35,706 nucleotides of DNA from Anaerolineae bacterium. GTDB lineage: Bacteria; Chloroflexota; Anaerolineae; Anaerolineales; Villigracilaceae. A program made the position numbers and the translations under genes. The notes under the pieces were generated by a model. It had not been told where the DNA came from, searched no databases, and saw nothing but the letters and a program-made list of their open reading frames with translations. Positions within the stretch are counted from its first letter, which is position 1. Every line of letters begins with the position of its first letter. Of the stretch, positions 24,522 to 31,386 are shown piece by piece. The stretch is from NCBI GenBank assembly GCA_022013685.1, contig JAKLPV010000166.1:1-35706 (forward strand), read 5' to 3'.

Positions 24522-26024
24522 ATGGAACAAAAACTTGCCCAACTCAAGACCCTGCTCGGCGAAGCCGCCGACCTGTACCAGATCGAAGCCCTGCTCGGCT
24601 GGGACCAGCAGGTCAACATGCCCCCCGGTTCTGCCGAATCGCGCGGACAGCAAATGGCGACTCTCGGTGCGCTTGCCCACGACAAAGGCACTGCGCCTGA
24701 AATCGGCAAACTGCTCGAGGAACTGCTGCCGTGGGCTGAGAGCCTTGACCATGACGGGGAAGAATATCGCCTCGTGACCGTTTCGGCCAAAGATTACGAC
24801 AAGGCTACCCGTGTGCCATCCTCATTTGTGGCTGAGGCCTCGCCGGTGATAGCCATGGCGCACCAGGCCTGGGCCAAAGCCCGCGCTGAGTCCGATTTTT
24901 CGATCTTCCAGCCCCATCTTGAAAAAGTTCTCGACCTGAAGAAACGCTACATCGCTTTCTTCCCGCCCGCCGATCACCCTTATGACACCCTGCTTGATGA
25001 TTTTGAACCCGGCATGAAAACCGCGGATGTCAAAACCATCTTCGACACCCTGCGCCCCCAGCAGGTTGAGCTGATCAAGGCAATTGCCGCCCAGCCTCAG
25101 GTGGATGACTCTTTCATGCACCTTGACTACGACGAACAGAAGCAATGGGAATTTGGCGTAAAAGTTGCGACTGCCTTTGGCTACGACTGGAACCGGGGCC
25201 GCCAGGATAAATCGACGCATCCCTTCACCACCAGCTTCGGCATGGATGATGTCCGCATCACCACCCGCGTTTACAAAAACCAGTTCGCCACCGCCCTGTT
25301 TGGCACCATGCACGAAACCGGTCACGCGCTCTACGAGCAGGGCATCGGCCATGCCTGGGCGCGCACCCCGCTTGCCGCCAGCACATCCCTGGCTGTTCAC
25401 GAATCGCAGAGCCGCATGTGGGAAAACCTGGTTGGCCGCGCCCTGCCTTTCTGGGAACACTTCTACCCCGAACTGCAAGCCACCTTCCCCGAACAACTCG
25501 GCAAGGTCAGCCTCGAGAACTTCTACAAGGGCATCAACAAGGTTCAGCCTTCGCTGATCCGGGTCGAAGCCGACGAAGCCACCTACAACCTGCACATCAT
25601 GCTGCGCCTCGAACTTGAGATTGCCCTGATCGAAGGCTCACTGGCCGTCAAAGACCTGCCCGAAGCCTGGAATGCCAAATTCAAAGACTATCTTGGCCTG
25701 ACACCGCCCAACGATGCCAAGGGCGTTTTGCAAGACATCCACTGGTCGGGCGGCATGGTCGGTTATTTCTCGACTTATGCTCTCGGCAACCTGATCTCTG
25801 CCCAACTCTGGGAGAAATTCAAGACCATCAACCCCGAGATCGACGCCCAAATGCGCCAGGGTGACTTCTCGAACCTGCTTTCCTGGCTGCGGATCAAAAT
25901 CCACCAGCACGGGCGCAAGTACGAACCACAGGAACTCGTTCAGCGCGTCACTGGCTCGAAAATTGACCCGGTCCCCTACGTGCGCTATCTCAAAGACAAA
26001 TACAGCGCCATTTACGGCCTGTAG
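24522..26024 (+). CDS. Thermostable-carboxypeptidase family M32 metallopeptidase
   Basis: 500 residues, the standard M32 length. Zinc motif HETGH (264-268, GTMHETGHALYEQG), third ligand Glu in VHESQSRMWEN (about 294), and the family blocks LLGWDQQVNMPPGS near the N-terminus and HPFTTSFGMDDVRITTRV before the zinc site. It removes C-terminal residues from peptides in the cytoplasm. AAAGAGAG precedes the ATG; a terminator follows. Confidence 0.96.
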   Translation: MEQKLAQLKTLLGEAADLYQIEALLGWDQQVNMPPGSAESRGQQMATLGALAHDKGTAPEIGKLLEELLPWAESLDHDGEEYRLVTVSAKDYDKATRVPSSFVAEASPVIAMAHQAWAKARAESDFSIFQPHLEKVLDLKKRYIAFFPPADHPYDTLLDDFEPGMKTADVKTIFDTLRPQQVELIKAIAAQPQVDDSFMHLDYDEQKQWEFGVKVATAFGYDWNRGRQDKSTHPFTTSFGMDDVRITTRVYKNQFATALFGTMHETGHALYEQGIGHAWARTPLAASTSLAVHESQSRMWENLVGRALPFWEHFYPELQATFPEQLGKVSLENFYKGINKVQPSLIRVEADEATYNLHIMLRLELEIALIEGSLAVKDLPEAWNAKFKDYLGLTPPNDAKGVLQDIHWSGGMVGYFSTYALGNLISAQLWEKFKTINPEIDAQMRQGDFSNLLSWLRIKIHQHGRKYEPQELVQRVTGSKIDPVPYVRYLKDKYSAIYGL

Positions 26025-26042
26025 TCTGTTCTCTCAATCCCG

Positions 26043-26076
26043 CCGTCCCGAAGCCTCGATCTTCGGGACGGTTTTT
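26043..26076 (+). terminator. Intrinsic terminator after the M32 peptidase gene
   Basis: A perfect 11-bp stem, CCGTCCCGAAG with 26061-26071, 7-nt loop, then five T. Confidence 0.9.
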
Positions 26077-26093
26077 CGTTTCATAGTGCCCGT

Positions 26094-26156
26094 GGTCACA
26101 AATGCGCAGCATGATATTGCGTGTTTACGCACTTGTAAAAAGCGCAATTTGTGACC
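26094..26156. repeat. Long imperfect inverted repeat upstream of the lipoprotein gene
   Basis: GGTCACAAATGCGC (26094-26107) pairs with 26142-26156, with a single bulged base; a small inner stem GCG/CGC lies in the 34-nt loop. It sits just before an AT-rich promoter-like stretch (TATATGATATAAAT, 26165-26178) and could act as an operator or cruciform. No T run follows. Confidence 0.55.
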
Positions 26157-26185
26157 GGGACGGGTATATGATATAAATCGGACTT

Positions 26186-27142
26186 ATGAACCGTTTCCTG
26201 TGCTTATTGCTGCTTCTCTGCTCCCTGGCTTTGTTCTCGGCCTGTACGCGCACCGATCGCGCCACCCTCAGCCTGCCAACCGTTACCGCGACCGAAGAAT
26301 CCACGCCTGAGCCGAGTCTTACGCTGAAGCCTGTTACCGCCACCCGCACCCTGACTGCCACTCGCAGGCTGCCTACCGCTACGGCTTCATTGACCCTGAC
26401 CCCGTCCCTGACCCCAACCGCCACCCGCCGGCGTTGGACGCCCACTCCCACTTTTACCCCATCCAATACGCCCACGCTCGACCCCAACAATGTCATCTTG
26501 CGCATCGCCGCTCCCGGGCCGATGTCGAAACTCTCATCTCCGTTCAACCTTGTTTTTTACATCTTGCCCGAATACACAGGGGTTACCCGTATCGAAATTA
26601 TTGGCGAGGATGGGCGTGAAATTTATCGCAAAGTTTTCCGCACTTACGAGCAGAGCAGCCCCAGCCGGGTGACCGAAGATGTCAGCTTTGAAATCTCTGC
26701 CGCATCTGAAGTTGCCCGCCTGCAAATCAGTACCCAGGACGAGTTTGGCCGCATCATGGCGCTAAATTCGGTGCGCCTCCTGCTCATGTCGGTTGGCGAC
26801 AACCAGTATACCCCGCCATACGAGGCCTTTGATCGCGTCGTATTGCGCTTTCCACGCCGCGAGGCCGAGGTAACTGGTGGTGAAGTGCGTGTTGTTGGCA
26901 TGATTCGTCCTTTTAACAATGGCCCGGTCATACTGGAACTGGTCGACCGCCGCGGAACGATTATCTCATCACGACTGCTATATTTTGACGCCAGTCTGAC
27001 CGAATTTCAACACTTCGAGAGCAGCCTGCCCTATCAGATCAGCGAGAGCCAGGTATATGCTCGCATCGTTTTGCGCCAAAGTGACGACCGCATCCCTGGC
27101 CCGGCTTATCTGTACAGCCACGAAATTTTAATTAAGCCTTGA
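26186..27142 (+). CDS. Lipoprotein with Thr/Pro-rich linker, function unknown
   Basis: 318 residues. A type II signal peptide with lipobox LFSAC puts the lipidated Cys at 20. Residues about 25-95 form a Thr/Pro/Ser-rich spacer with TPTPTFTPSNTPT-like repeats, typical of surface proteins in Chloroflexota. The rest (about 100-318) looks like two beta-sandwich domains, the second with VVGMIRPFNNGPVILELVDRRGTIISSRLL, similar in style to Gmad2 or bacterial immunoglobulin-like domains. It should be anchored to the outer face of the membrane. No catalytic motif is visible. Confidence 0.8.
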   Translation: MNRFLCLLLLLCSLALFSACTRTDRATLSLPTVTATEESTPEPSLTLKPVTATRTLTATRRLPTATASLTLTPSLTPTATRRRWTPTPTFTPSNTPTLDPNNVILRIAAPGPMSKLSSPFNLVFYILPEYTGVTRIEIIGEDGREIYRKVFRTYEQSSPSRVTEDVSFEISAASEVARLQISTQDEFGRIMALNSVRLLLMSVGDNQYTPPYEAFDRVVLRFPRREAEVTGGEVRVVGMIRPFNNGPVILELVDRRGTIISSRLLYFDASLTEFQHFESSLPYQISESQVYARIVLRQSDDRIPGPAYLYSHEILIKP

Positions 27143-27167
27143 CTTTGAACCTTGTAGGTGATATTAT
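27139..27167 (+). promoter_or_regulatory. Promoter of the initiator tRNA gene
   Basis: TTGACT (27139-27144), 17-bp spacer, TATTAT (27162-27167). Each box matches consensus at 5 of 6. Expected start about 27174, ten bases before the tRNA. Confidence 0.75.
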
Positions 27168-27183
27168 TAGTTTTCGTAAACGA

Positions 27184-27255
27184 CGCGGGGTAGAGCAGTG
27201 GCAGCTCGTCGGGCTCATAACCCGGAGGTCGCAGGTTCGAGTCCTGTCCCCGCAA
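27184..27255 (+). tRNA. Initiator tRNA-fMet (CAT anticodon)
   Basis: 72 nt without an encoded CCA. The acceptor CGCGGGG pairs with CCCCGCA so that C1 faces A72, the unpaired end that marks bacterial initiators. The anticodon loop CTCATAA is flanked by GGG and CCC, the second initiator hallmark. The T arm is GCAGG-TTCGAGT-CCTGT. The D loop is two bases shorter than in E. coli. A terminator follows directly and a recombinase gene lies 91 bp downstream. Confidence 0.97.
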
Positions 27256-27263
27256 CTTTTCAC

Positions 27264-27293
27264 AAACCGTAGACCCTAGGTCTACGGTTTTTT
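27264..27293 (+). terminator. Terminator of the tRNA transcript
   Basis: A perfect 12-bp stem, AAACCGTAGACC with 27279-27290, 3-nt loop, and six T in total at the end. Confidence 0.9.
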
Positions 27294-27346
27294 GCTAGCC
27301 CGATGGTCTGAGGTTGGTCATTTTTCTCTCAATGGAGGATTTTGCC

Positions 27347-28342
27347 ATGAACCACAGACCCCCGGGTTCGTTACCTGTAAGCAAGGCCATCGTCGGCTTT
27401 TTAAGCTTCAAAACTGCCGAAGGCCTTGCTGATCGCACGATCGATTCGTATCAACGTCAGCTGCAAAAGTGGCTGGAATATCTGGGGGATAAAGATGTTG
27501 CCACGATCACGGTTGCCGAATTAACCCAATATTTTAGCTGGCTACGTAACGAATATGTTCCGCATAGTTTTGGGGGTGGGAAGGATCGATTATCTCCAAA
27601 AACGTTACGAAATTTCTGGATCACACTTTCGGCTTTTTTTACATGGGCATGTCGAGAATTTAAAATACCTAACCCGATGAAGGAAGTTCCTTCGCCGAAA
27701 TTCAAAAATTCCCCGGTGGAGCCTTTTACCCAGGATGAAATGCAGGAGATGCTGAAAGTGTGTCTTTATTCTCGGGAAGCCAAGCCCGGCAATCGCAAGA
27801 GCTTTGTAATGCGTCTGCCGAATGGCTATCGCGACCAGGCCATTATCATGACTTTGCTTGACACCGGTTTGCGTGCCATGGAATTGTGTTCATTGAGAAT
27901 TAAGCATGTCGACACAAAAACCGGCAAGGTTGAGATCCAGCATGGCCGCGATGGCGGGGCAAAAGGCGGCAAAGGGCGCATCGTATACCTGGGTAAGGCG
28001 GCACGACGCGCTCTTTGGCGCTACCTTGCGGATCGAGAAGATGGGGAAGAACCCACCGCTATTGTTTTTGAAGCCAGGGATAGCCGGCCATTCAACCCTA
28101 ACTCTTTGCGCCAGTTGATCCAAAGCATCGCTGAACGGGCTGGTGTGAAAAAAGCCCATCCGCACCGATTTCGTCATACCTTTGCGATCACATATCTGCG
28201 TTCAGGTGGCGATGTCTTTACACTTCAGGCCCTTTTAGGGCACAGCAGCTTGGACATGGTGCGGCGCTATGCCATGATCGCTGACCTGGATGTTGAGCGT
28301 GCCCATCGCAAGGCCAGCCCGGCGGACAATTGGCGACTGTGA
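27347..28342 (+). CDS. Tyrosine recombinase/integrase, rightward
   Basis: 331 residues from the ATG at 27347, which has GGAGGA 7 nt upstream; the frame is open to 27314. A core-binding SAM-like domain (about 10-110) precedes the catalytic domain. Catalytic residues are seen: Arg in LLDTGLRAMELCSL, Lys in AKGGKGRIVYLG, HxxR in HPHRFRHTFA, His in LGHSSLDMVRRYA, with the nucleophile Tyr in that last block. It lies right after the initiator tRNA, a common integration site, and its stop is 3 bp from the stop of a convergent second recombinase. It could be a XerC/D-like host enzyme, but the position favours a mobile element. Confidence 0.9.
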   Translation: MNHRPPGSLPVSKAIVGFLSFKTAEGLADRTIDSYQRQLQKWLEYLGDKDVATITVAELTQYFSWLRNEYVPHSFGGGKDRLSPKTLRNFWITLSAFFTWACREFKIPNPMKEVPSPKFKNSPVEPFTQDEMQEMLKVCLYSREAKPGNRKSFVMRLPNGYRDQAIIMTLLDTGLRAMELCSLRIKHVDTKTGKVEIQHGRDGGAKGGKGRIVYLGKAARRALWRYLADREDGEEPTAIVFEARDSRPFNPNSLRQLIQSIAERAGVKKAHPHRFRHTFAITYLRSGGDVFTLQALLGHSSLDMVRRYAMIADLDVERAHRKASPADNWRL

Positions 28343-28345
28343 AAG

Positions 28346-29452
28346 TTACTTTGCCAGGGAATTTACCAGGATGTTGATCGCGCGCGGGATGTCTTGCTTG
28401 GAAACGCCAAGCAGGAATTGCTCGAGTTCACCGTCTGGTACACAGGTAGGCTGAGCTGCGAGATTGGTCATGCGATTGCGCAGCTCTTCCTGCTTCAGGT
28501 GCACATAGATGCTGTCTGTGATTTCCAGGCTCTCGTGCATCAGGTTGAGTGAAAGCGCCTTGTAGTCTGCCATCGTCTGGCTGTGTAGCAAGCCATAGGC
28601 GGCGTGCCCGTGGCGGAACTTGTGAGCCGAGCGGAAGGGAAGGTTTGCCTGTTTAAACAGCAGACCCAGGCGTTTGTTCATTCCAACGTTTCGATTTTTG
28701 CCAGGAGTTTCACCTGAGAGTGTCTGTTCACCCCATTGACTGTTAACTGGCGCATACCAGGGCGATTCGGGCGGCAGGTTGGCACGCACATAATCATCCC
28801 AAGAACGCGCGACCGCGATCAGTTCGGGAATATTGAACATGAAGGTGGTCGCCTTCTTGCCATTTTTGGTTTTGACACCCAACTCCGGCCATTGCTTGAG
28901 GGACAGGTCATCGAAGTTGATGGCCGAGATTGGTGACGTAACTGCCGCGCTGGCGCGCTCGCCGGTCAGGAACAGACGGGCAGCCATGGCCCGGTCGCGC
29001 CAGTGAGCCAGATCATCCACTTCTCCCGGCAGGGTGGCCAGTTGGATGGTTTCGTCCAGGCTGACGAATTCTGGCTCCCGGGTTGTTTGGGCTACGTTTT
29101 TCTTGTTGAATTTGAGCTTTTGGATCCAGGTGGGTGGCAGGCCGCGAAATTTCGCGGCCTGCGTCATTTTGCACCATTCGAAGAACTTGCGAGCATTCTC
29201 AACGATCTTCTTGCGTGTTTCGCCTGCCAGCGGCGCGCCTGACTCGTTCTTGATTTCGTCCAGATATACGAAGAGATTTGGCTTGATCGTGTGCGCCTGG
29301 GCGAACGGAATATCTGCCGCCCAGAGCAGCGGGTAACGCAGGTAGAAGCGATAGCGCTCGAGGGAGACTTGTGCGATTTGCCGTTCATCGCCGAGTTCTA
29401 TCAGGTATTTTTTGACCAGAAGATAATTGTCGCGGTTAACCAGTGCGTTCAT
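28346..29452 (-). CDS. Second tyrosine recombinase/integrase-like protein, leftward
   Basis: 368 residues. It is divergent, but the family layout is visible: an N-terminal core-binding region (1-130), first Arg in LFLTGERASAAVTSPISAINFDDL, a Lys-rich beta turn (VKTKNGKKATTF), HKFRHGHAAYGLL as the HxxR box, and MHESLEITDSIYVHL with the likely nucleophile Tyr. GGAGG lies before the ATG at 29452, inside the end of the preceding gene (17-bp overlap), so it is coupled to the HTH/zinc-ribbon gene. It is the last gene of the leftward island operon. Confidence 0.85.
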   Translation of the reverse strand: MNALVNRDNYLLVKKYLIELGDERQIAQVSLERYRFYLRYPLLWAADIPFAQAHTIKPNLFVYLDEIKNESGAPLAGETRKKIVENARKFFEWCKMTQAAKFRGLPPTWIQKLKFNKKNVAQTTREPEFVSLDETIQLATLPGEVDDLAHWRDRAMAARLFLTGERASAAVTSPISAINFDDLSLKQWPELGVKTKNGKKATTFMFNIPELIAVARSWDDYVRANLPPESPWYAPVNSQWGEQTLSGETPGKNRNVGMNKRLGLLFKQANLPFRSAHKFRHGHAAYGLLHSQTMADYKALSLNLMHESLEITDSIYVHLKQEELRNRMTNLAAQPTCVPDGELEQFLLGVSKQDIPRAINILVNSLAK

Positions 29453-29822
29453 GCCGACCTCCGCGATTGATGGTACATCCGCAGTGCGGGCATGCGCCTT
29501 TGATGTGGATCAGCTTCCCCTTGATGGGAATAATCTCTGCGTGGGTGAGTTCGACAACTTGTTTGCAGCGCAGGCAGTATGCCTGGTTGTCTGGCAGCCT
29601 GGTAATCTTTTTCTGTTTTCGCTTGGATTGTACCCAATCGGCAAACAGACGTCCGTTGACCCACAGGTTGTTGCGTTCATCGCGATGGTGGGGTGCGCCT
29701 GCGGAAAGCCAGTCGCGCAGGGTGCGTTCGGGGACTTTTAGTTCGTCCGCGATTTCGCTGACTTTGTAGAGCATGGGCAGCAAGCCGGGGGCTTTGACGA
29801 TGGCAGTATGCGGCAGGTTCAT
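29436..29822 (-). CDS. Helix-turn-helix plus zinc-ribbon protein of the island
   Basis: 128 residues. A MerR/excisionase-like HTH at about 18-65 (YKVSEIADELKVPERTLRDW, then a wing VNGRLFADWVQ) and a C-terminal zinc-ribbon with Cys pairs CLRC and CPHCGC. It probably binds DNA, perhaps as the directionality factor of the recombinase whose start it overlaps. It starts 4 bp after the stop of a 45-residue ORF. I know no named family with this exact domain pair. Confidence 0.8.
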   Translation of the reverse strand: MNLPHTAIVKAPGLLPMLYKVSEIADELKVPERTLRDWLSAGAPHHRDERNNLWVNGRLFADWVQSKRKQKKITRLPDNQAYCLRCKQVVELTHAEIIPIKGKLIHIKGACPHCGCTINRGGRHERTG

Positions 29823-29826
29823 TGTT

Positions 29827-29964
29827 TTACTTCTCCGCCTCGCTGCTGTTTCCTGGTTTTTTGACTGGGTCGTACTGACTTCCTGGTTTGCTTTGGGAGC
29901 CAGTTGAAATCAGAGCGGCATTTTTTGAACCCCGCTCATGGTTCTTGATCATTAAAATTGACAT
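29827..29964 (-). CDS. Small 45-residue island protein, unknown
   Basis: ATG at 29964 with AAAGGAGAG 8 nt upstream, TAA at 29827-29829, and the next gene starting 4 bp on. The product is MSILMIKNHERGSKNAALIS followed by a polar Ser/Lys/Pro-rich tail (SQYDPVKKPG, SSEAEK) and looks disordered. The ribosome site, exact fit between neighbours and identical leader architecture to the gene upstream support that it is translated. No family recognised. Confidence 0.6.
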   Translation of the reverse strand: MSILMIKNHERGSKNAALISTGSQSKPGSQYDPVKKPGNSSEAEK

Positions 29965-30282
29965 AGGGTACTCTCCTTTCGGGGGAAGAAGGAAATGAAA
30001 AGAAGCCCATCTGCTTGAAGCAGCGGGATATGCCCTGTGTCCTCGATGTGAAAATGATAATTCTTTCTCGTTTCCAGGGCGCAGCCTGTGTTGCTGCGCC
30101 CTGGAAAAATCTGTCGTTGTGTGCTTGTGTATGAAACGTCTTGATTGGTTTGTAGAAACTTACAAGTAGGATTGCCAGCGCAAAATTAGTGCGCTGTGTT
30201 TTGCTTGTTTGGTGAATGTTCAGTTGTTAAGGTTCAGGTGCGAAACAAAAATTCGCGTTACAACTTGGGTTTAATACGGACT
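29965..30282 (-). other. Leader region 1: C/A-rich 5' leader of the 45-residue gene
   Basis: A 318-bp stretch with no gene. On the minus strand it is C/A-rich, with a stem-loop at 30006-30027 (CTGCTT/AAGCAG with flanking CCC/GGG), a conserved ACAGGGCA-like box before it, and AAAGGAGA before the ATG. A 14-bp hairpin lies at 30071-30107. Two other leaders of the same build lie at 30715-31007 and 31076-31316. Confidence 0.5.
30071..30107. repeat. Perfect 14-bp hairpin in leader 1
   Basis: TTTCCAGGGCGCAG (30071-30084) pairs with 30094-30107 around a 9-nt loop. On the plus strand it is followed by AATCTG; on the minus strand by CGAG; it has no T tract, so a structural or regulatory role is likelier than termination. 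Confidence 0.7.
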
Positions 30283-30714
30283 TTACTTGCCGGGTTGGAT
30301 GGCCGCGACCTGGCTCAGGTTTTCTGTGATGTAGCTGTTTAGCAGGTACTCCGGCACACGGATGGACTTCCCAAAGGTGAGGGACGGGATTTCACCTGTC
30401 TTGACCAGGCCGTAAGCGGTTGAGCGACCTAGGTACAGGCGCTTGAACACTTCTTCAATGGTCAGGAATACGACATCTTCACCGTTATAGGGGGCCGGGA
30501 TTTGGCCGATTTTCTCGGCGATGTATTTATCCAGCAAGTGTTTGGGAACGCGGATGGAATCTCCAAAACGCACCGAAGGGATTTCTCCCGACTTCACCAT
30601 TTTGTAGGTCATTGAACGCCCCAGGCTGAGATACTGCCTGACTTCTTCGATGGTCAGGAAGATGACTTTTTCGCCTTCATCGGCGGTGGGCACAGGAATC
30701 TTTTTTGATGTCAT
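30283..30714 (-). CDS. Double excisionase-type HTH protein
   Basis: 143 residues made of two tandem copies of the same excisionase-type (HTH_17) domain: FLTIEEVRQYLSLGRSMTYK...GEIPSVRFGDSIRVPKHLLDKYI at about 19-65 and FLTIEEVFKRLYLGRSTAYG...GEIPSLTFGKSIRVPEYLLNSYI at about 83-129, about half identical over each copy. A fused dimer could bind two adjacent sites and act as excision factor or repressor. AAAAGGAGA lies before the ATG at 30714, after a 290-nt leader. Confidence 0.88.
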   Translation of the reverse strand: MTSKKIPVPTADEGEKVIFLTIEEVRQYLSLGRSMTYKMVKSGEIPSVRFGDSIRVPKHLLDKYIAEKIGQIPAPYNGEDVVFLTIEEVFKRLYLGRSTAYGLVKTGEIPSLTFGKSIRVPEYLLNSYITENLSQVAAIQPGK

Positions 30715-31007
30715 TTTGTCTCCTTTTGATGGTTATCGGAGAACCGATGACGCCTTGGCCAGGAAATGCAAAGAGCAACCTTTGGAAAGGTCGCTCTTTG
30801 CCCTGTCTAGCTCCATGTGCGAACAGTGTGGGTGGTTACTACCCGTTTCCCCTGTCTTCTTGTGTGCTTGCGGTGGTTTTGCTGTTGTGGTCTTGCGTAT
30901 TGCCTGTGAATTCTATGGGACGCCGTGTGCTTGCTTGCGTCAACTCGTTGTGTATGTTCAGAAAAATACTTGTCTGCGGCAAAGAACGTTGCGGTTCTTA
31001 TAAATTA
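30715..31007 (-). other. Leader region 2: 5' leader of the double excisionase gene
   Basis: A gene-free leader downstream of a TGGTACAAT box. On the minus strand it is C/A-rich, then ACAGGGCA and a hairpin (30768-30801: GCAAAGAGC with GCTCTTTGC, inner AACCTTT/AAAGGT), a second small hairpin (30735-30748), and AAAAGGAGA before the ATG. It shares the 11-nt AGCAACCTTTG (plus strand) with leader 3. Confidence 0.5.
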
Positions 31008-31016
31008 ATTGTACCA
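31008..31016 (-). promoter_or_regulatory. Extended -10 promoter for leader 2
   Basis: On the minus strand the sequence TGGTACAAT gives an extended -10 (TGn plus TACAAT). No good -35 is present, as is normal for extended -10 promoters. Predicted start about 31000. Confidence 0.45.
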
Positions 31017-31054
31017 GACCGGATTGGATTGTTTTGTCCATCCTGTCCGAAAAT

Positions 31055-31075
31055 CTAAACGTGCGGGAATTTCAT
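31055..31075 (-). CDS. Six-residue leader-like ORF
   Basis: ATG at 31075, codons for MKFPHV, then TAG. A strong AAGGAGAAC ribosome site lies 9 nt upstream, placed exactly as in the two paralogous leaders that precede real genes. It may be a leader peptide, or the start of a gene that was lost. Confidence 0.3.
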   Translation of the reverse strand: MKFPHV

Positions 31076-31132
31076 GGTTTTGTTCTCCTTATTGAGAAAG
31101 ATGGATAAGAAGAACCTTGACCTGCCAAACGT

Positions 31133-31161
31133 AAAAAAGCAACCTTTGTAAAGGCTGCTTT
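31133..31161 (-). terminator. Intrinsic terminator or attenuator in leader 3
   Basis: On the minus strand AAAGCAGCCTTT pairs with AAAGGTTGCTTT around a 2-nt loop and ends in a run of six T. It lies between a strong leftward promoter (31317-31344) and the six-residue ORF, so transcripts of about 175 nt would end here unless read through. Confidence 0.8.
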
Positions 31162-31316
31162 CTCGTTGTGTTGGTGTGGCGCAAAAAAATGCGTCTGCAG
31201 GTTATTTTGTAGTGGCTTGCTCGGGACTAAGTCCTCTTGTGCTCGCGCATCTTTGTTGGCGCGAAAAATTCAGGTGGTTTCTTGTGTTTTATGGCAATGT
31301 TTAGGTTCTGTTGCAC

Positions 31317-31344
31317 ATTATACCCAAGGCAAACGATTTTGCAA
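31317..31344 (-). promoter_or_regulatory. Strong leftward promoter of leader 3
   Basis: On the minus strand TTGCAA (31339-31344), 16-bp spacer, and a perfect TATAAT (31317-31322). The start is expected at about 31310. No gene follows for over 230 nt, so its product may be a small RNA or attenuated leader. The rest of 30715-31386 holds no other gene. Confidence 0.65.
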
Positions 31345-31386
31345 GCACTTTTTTGTCCATAGCGTCCGAAAGTGGCAAGAGTGCGA

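Noticed and set aside
30650-31058. Two plus-strand frames of 117 codons in the leader region
   Set aside because: Cys- and Val-rich translations of a T/G-rich strand, no ribosome site, and they cover the leftward leader with its promoter and hairpins.
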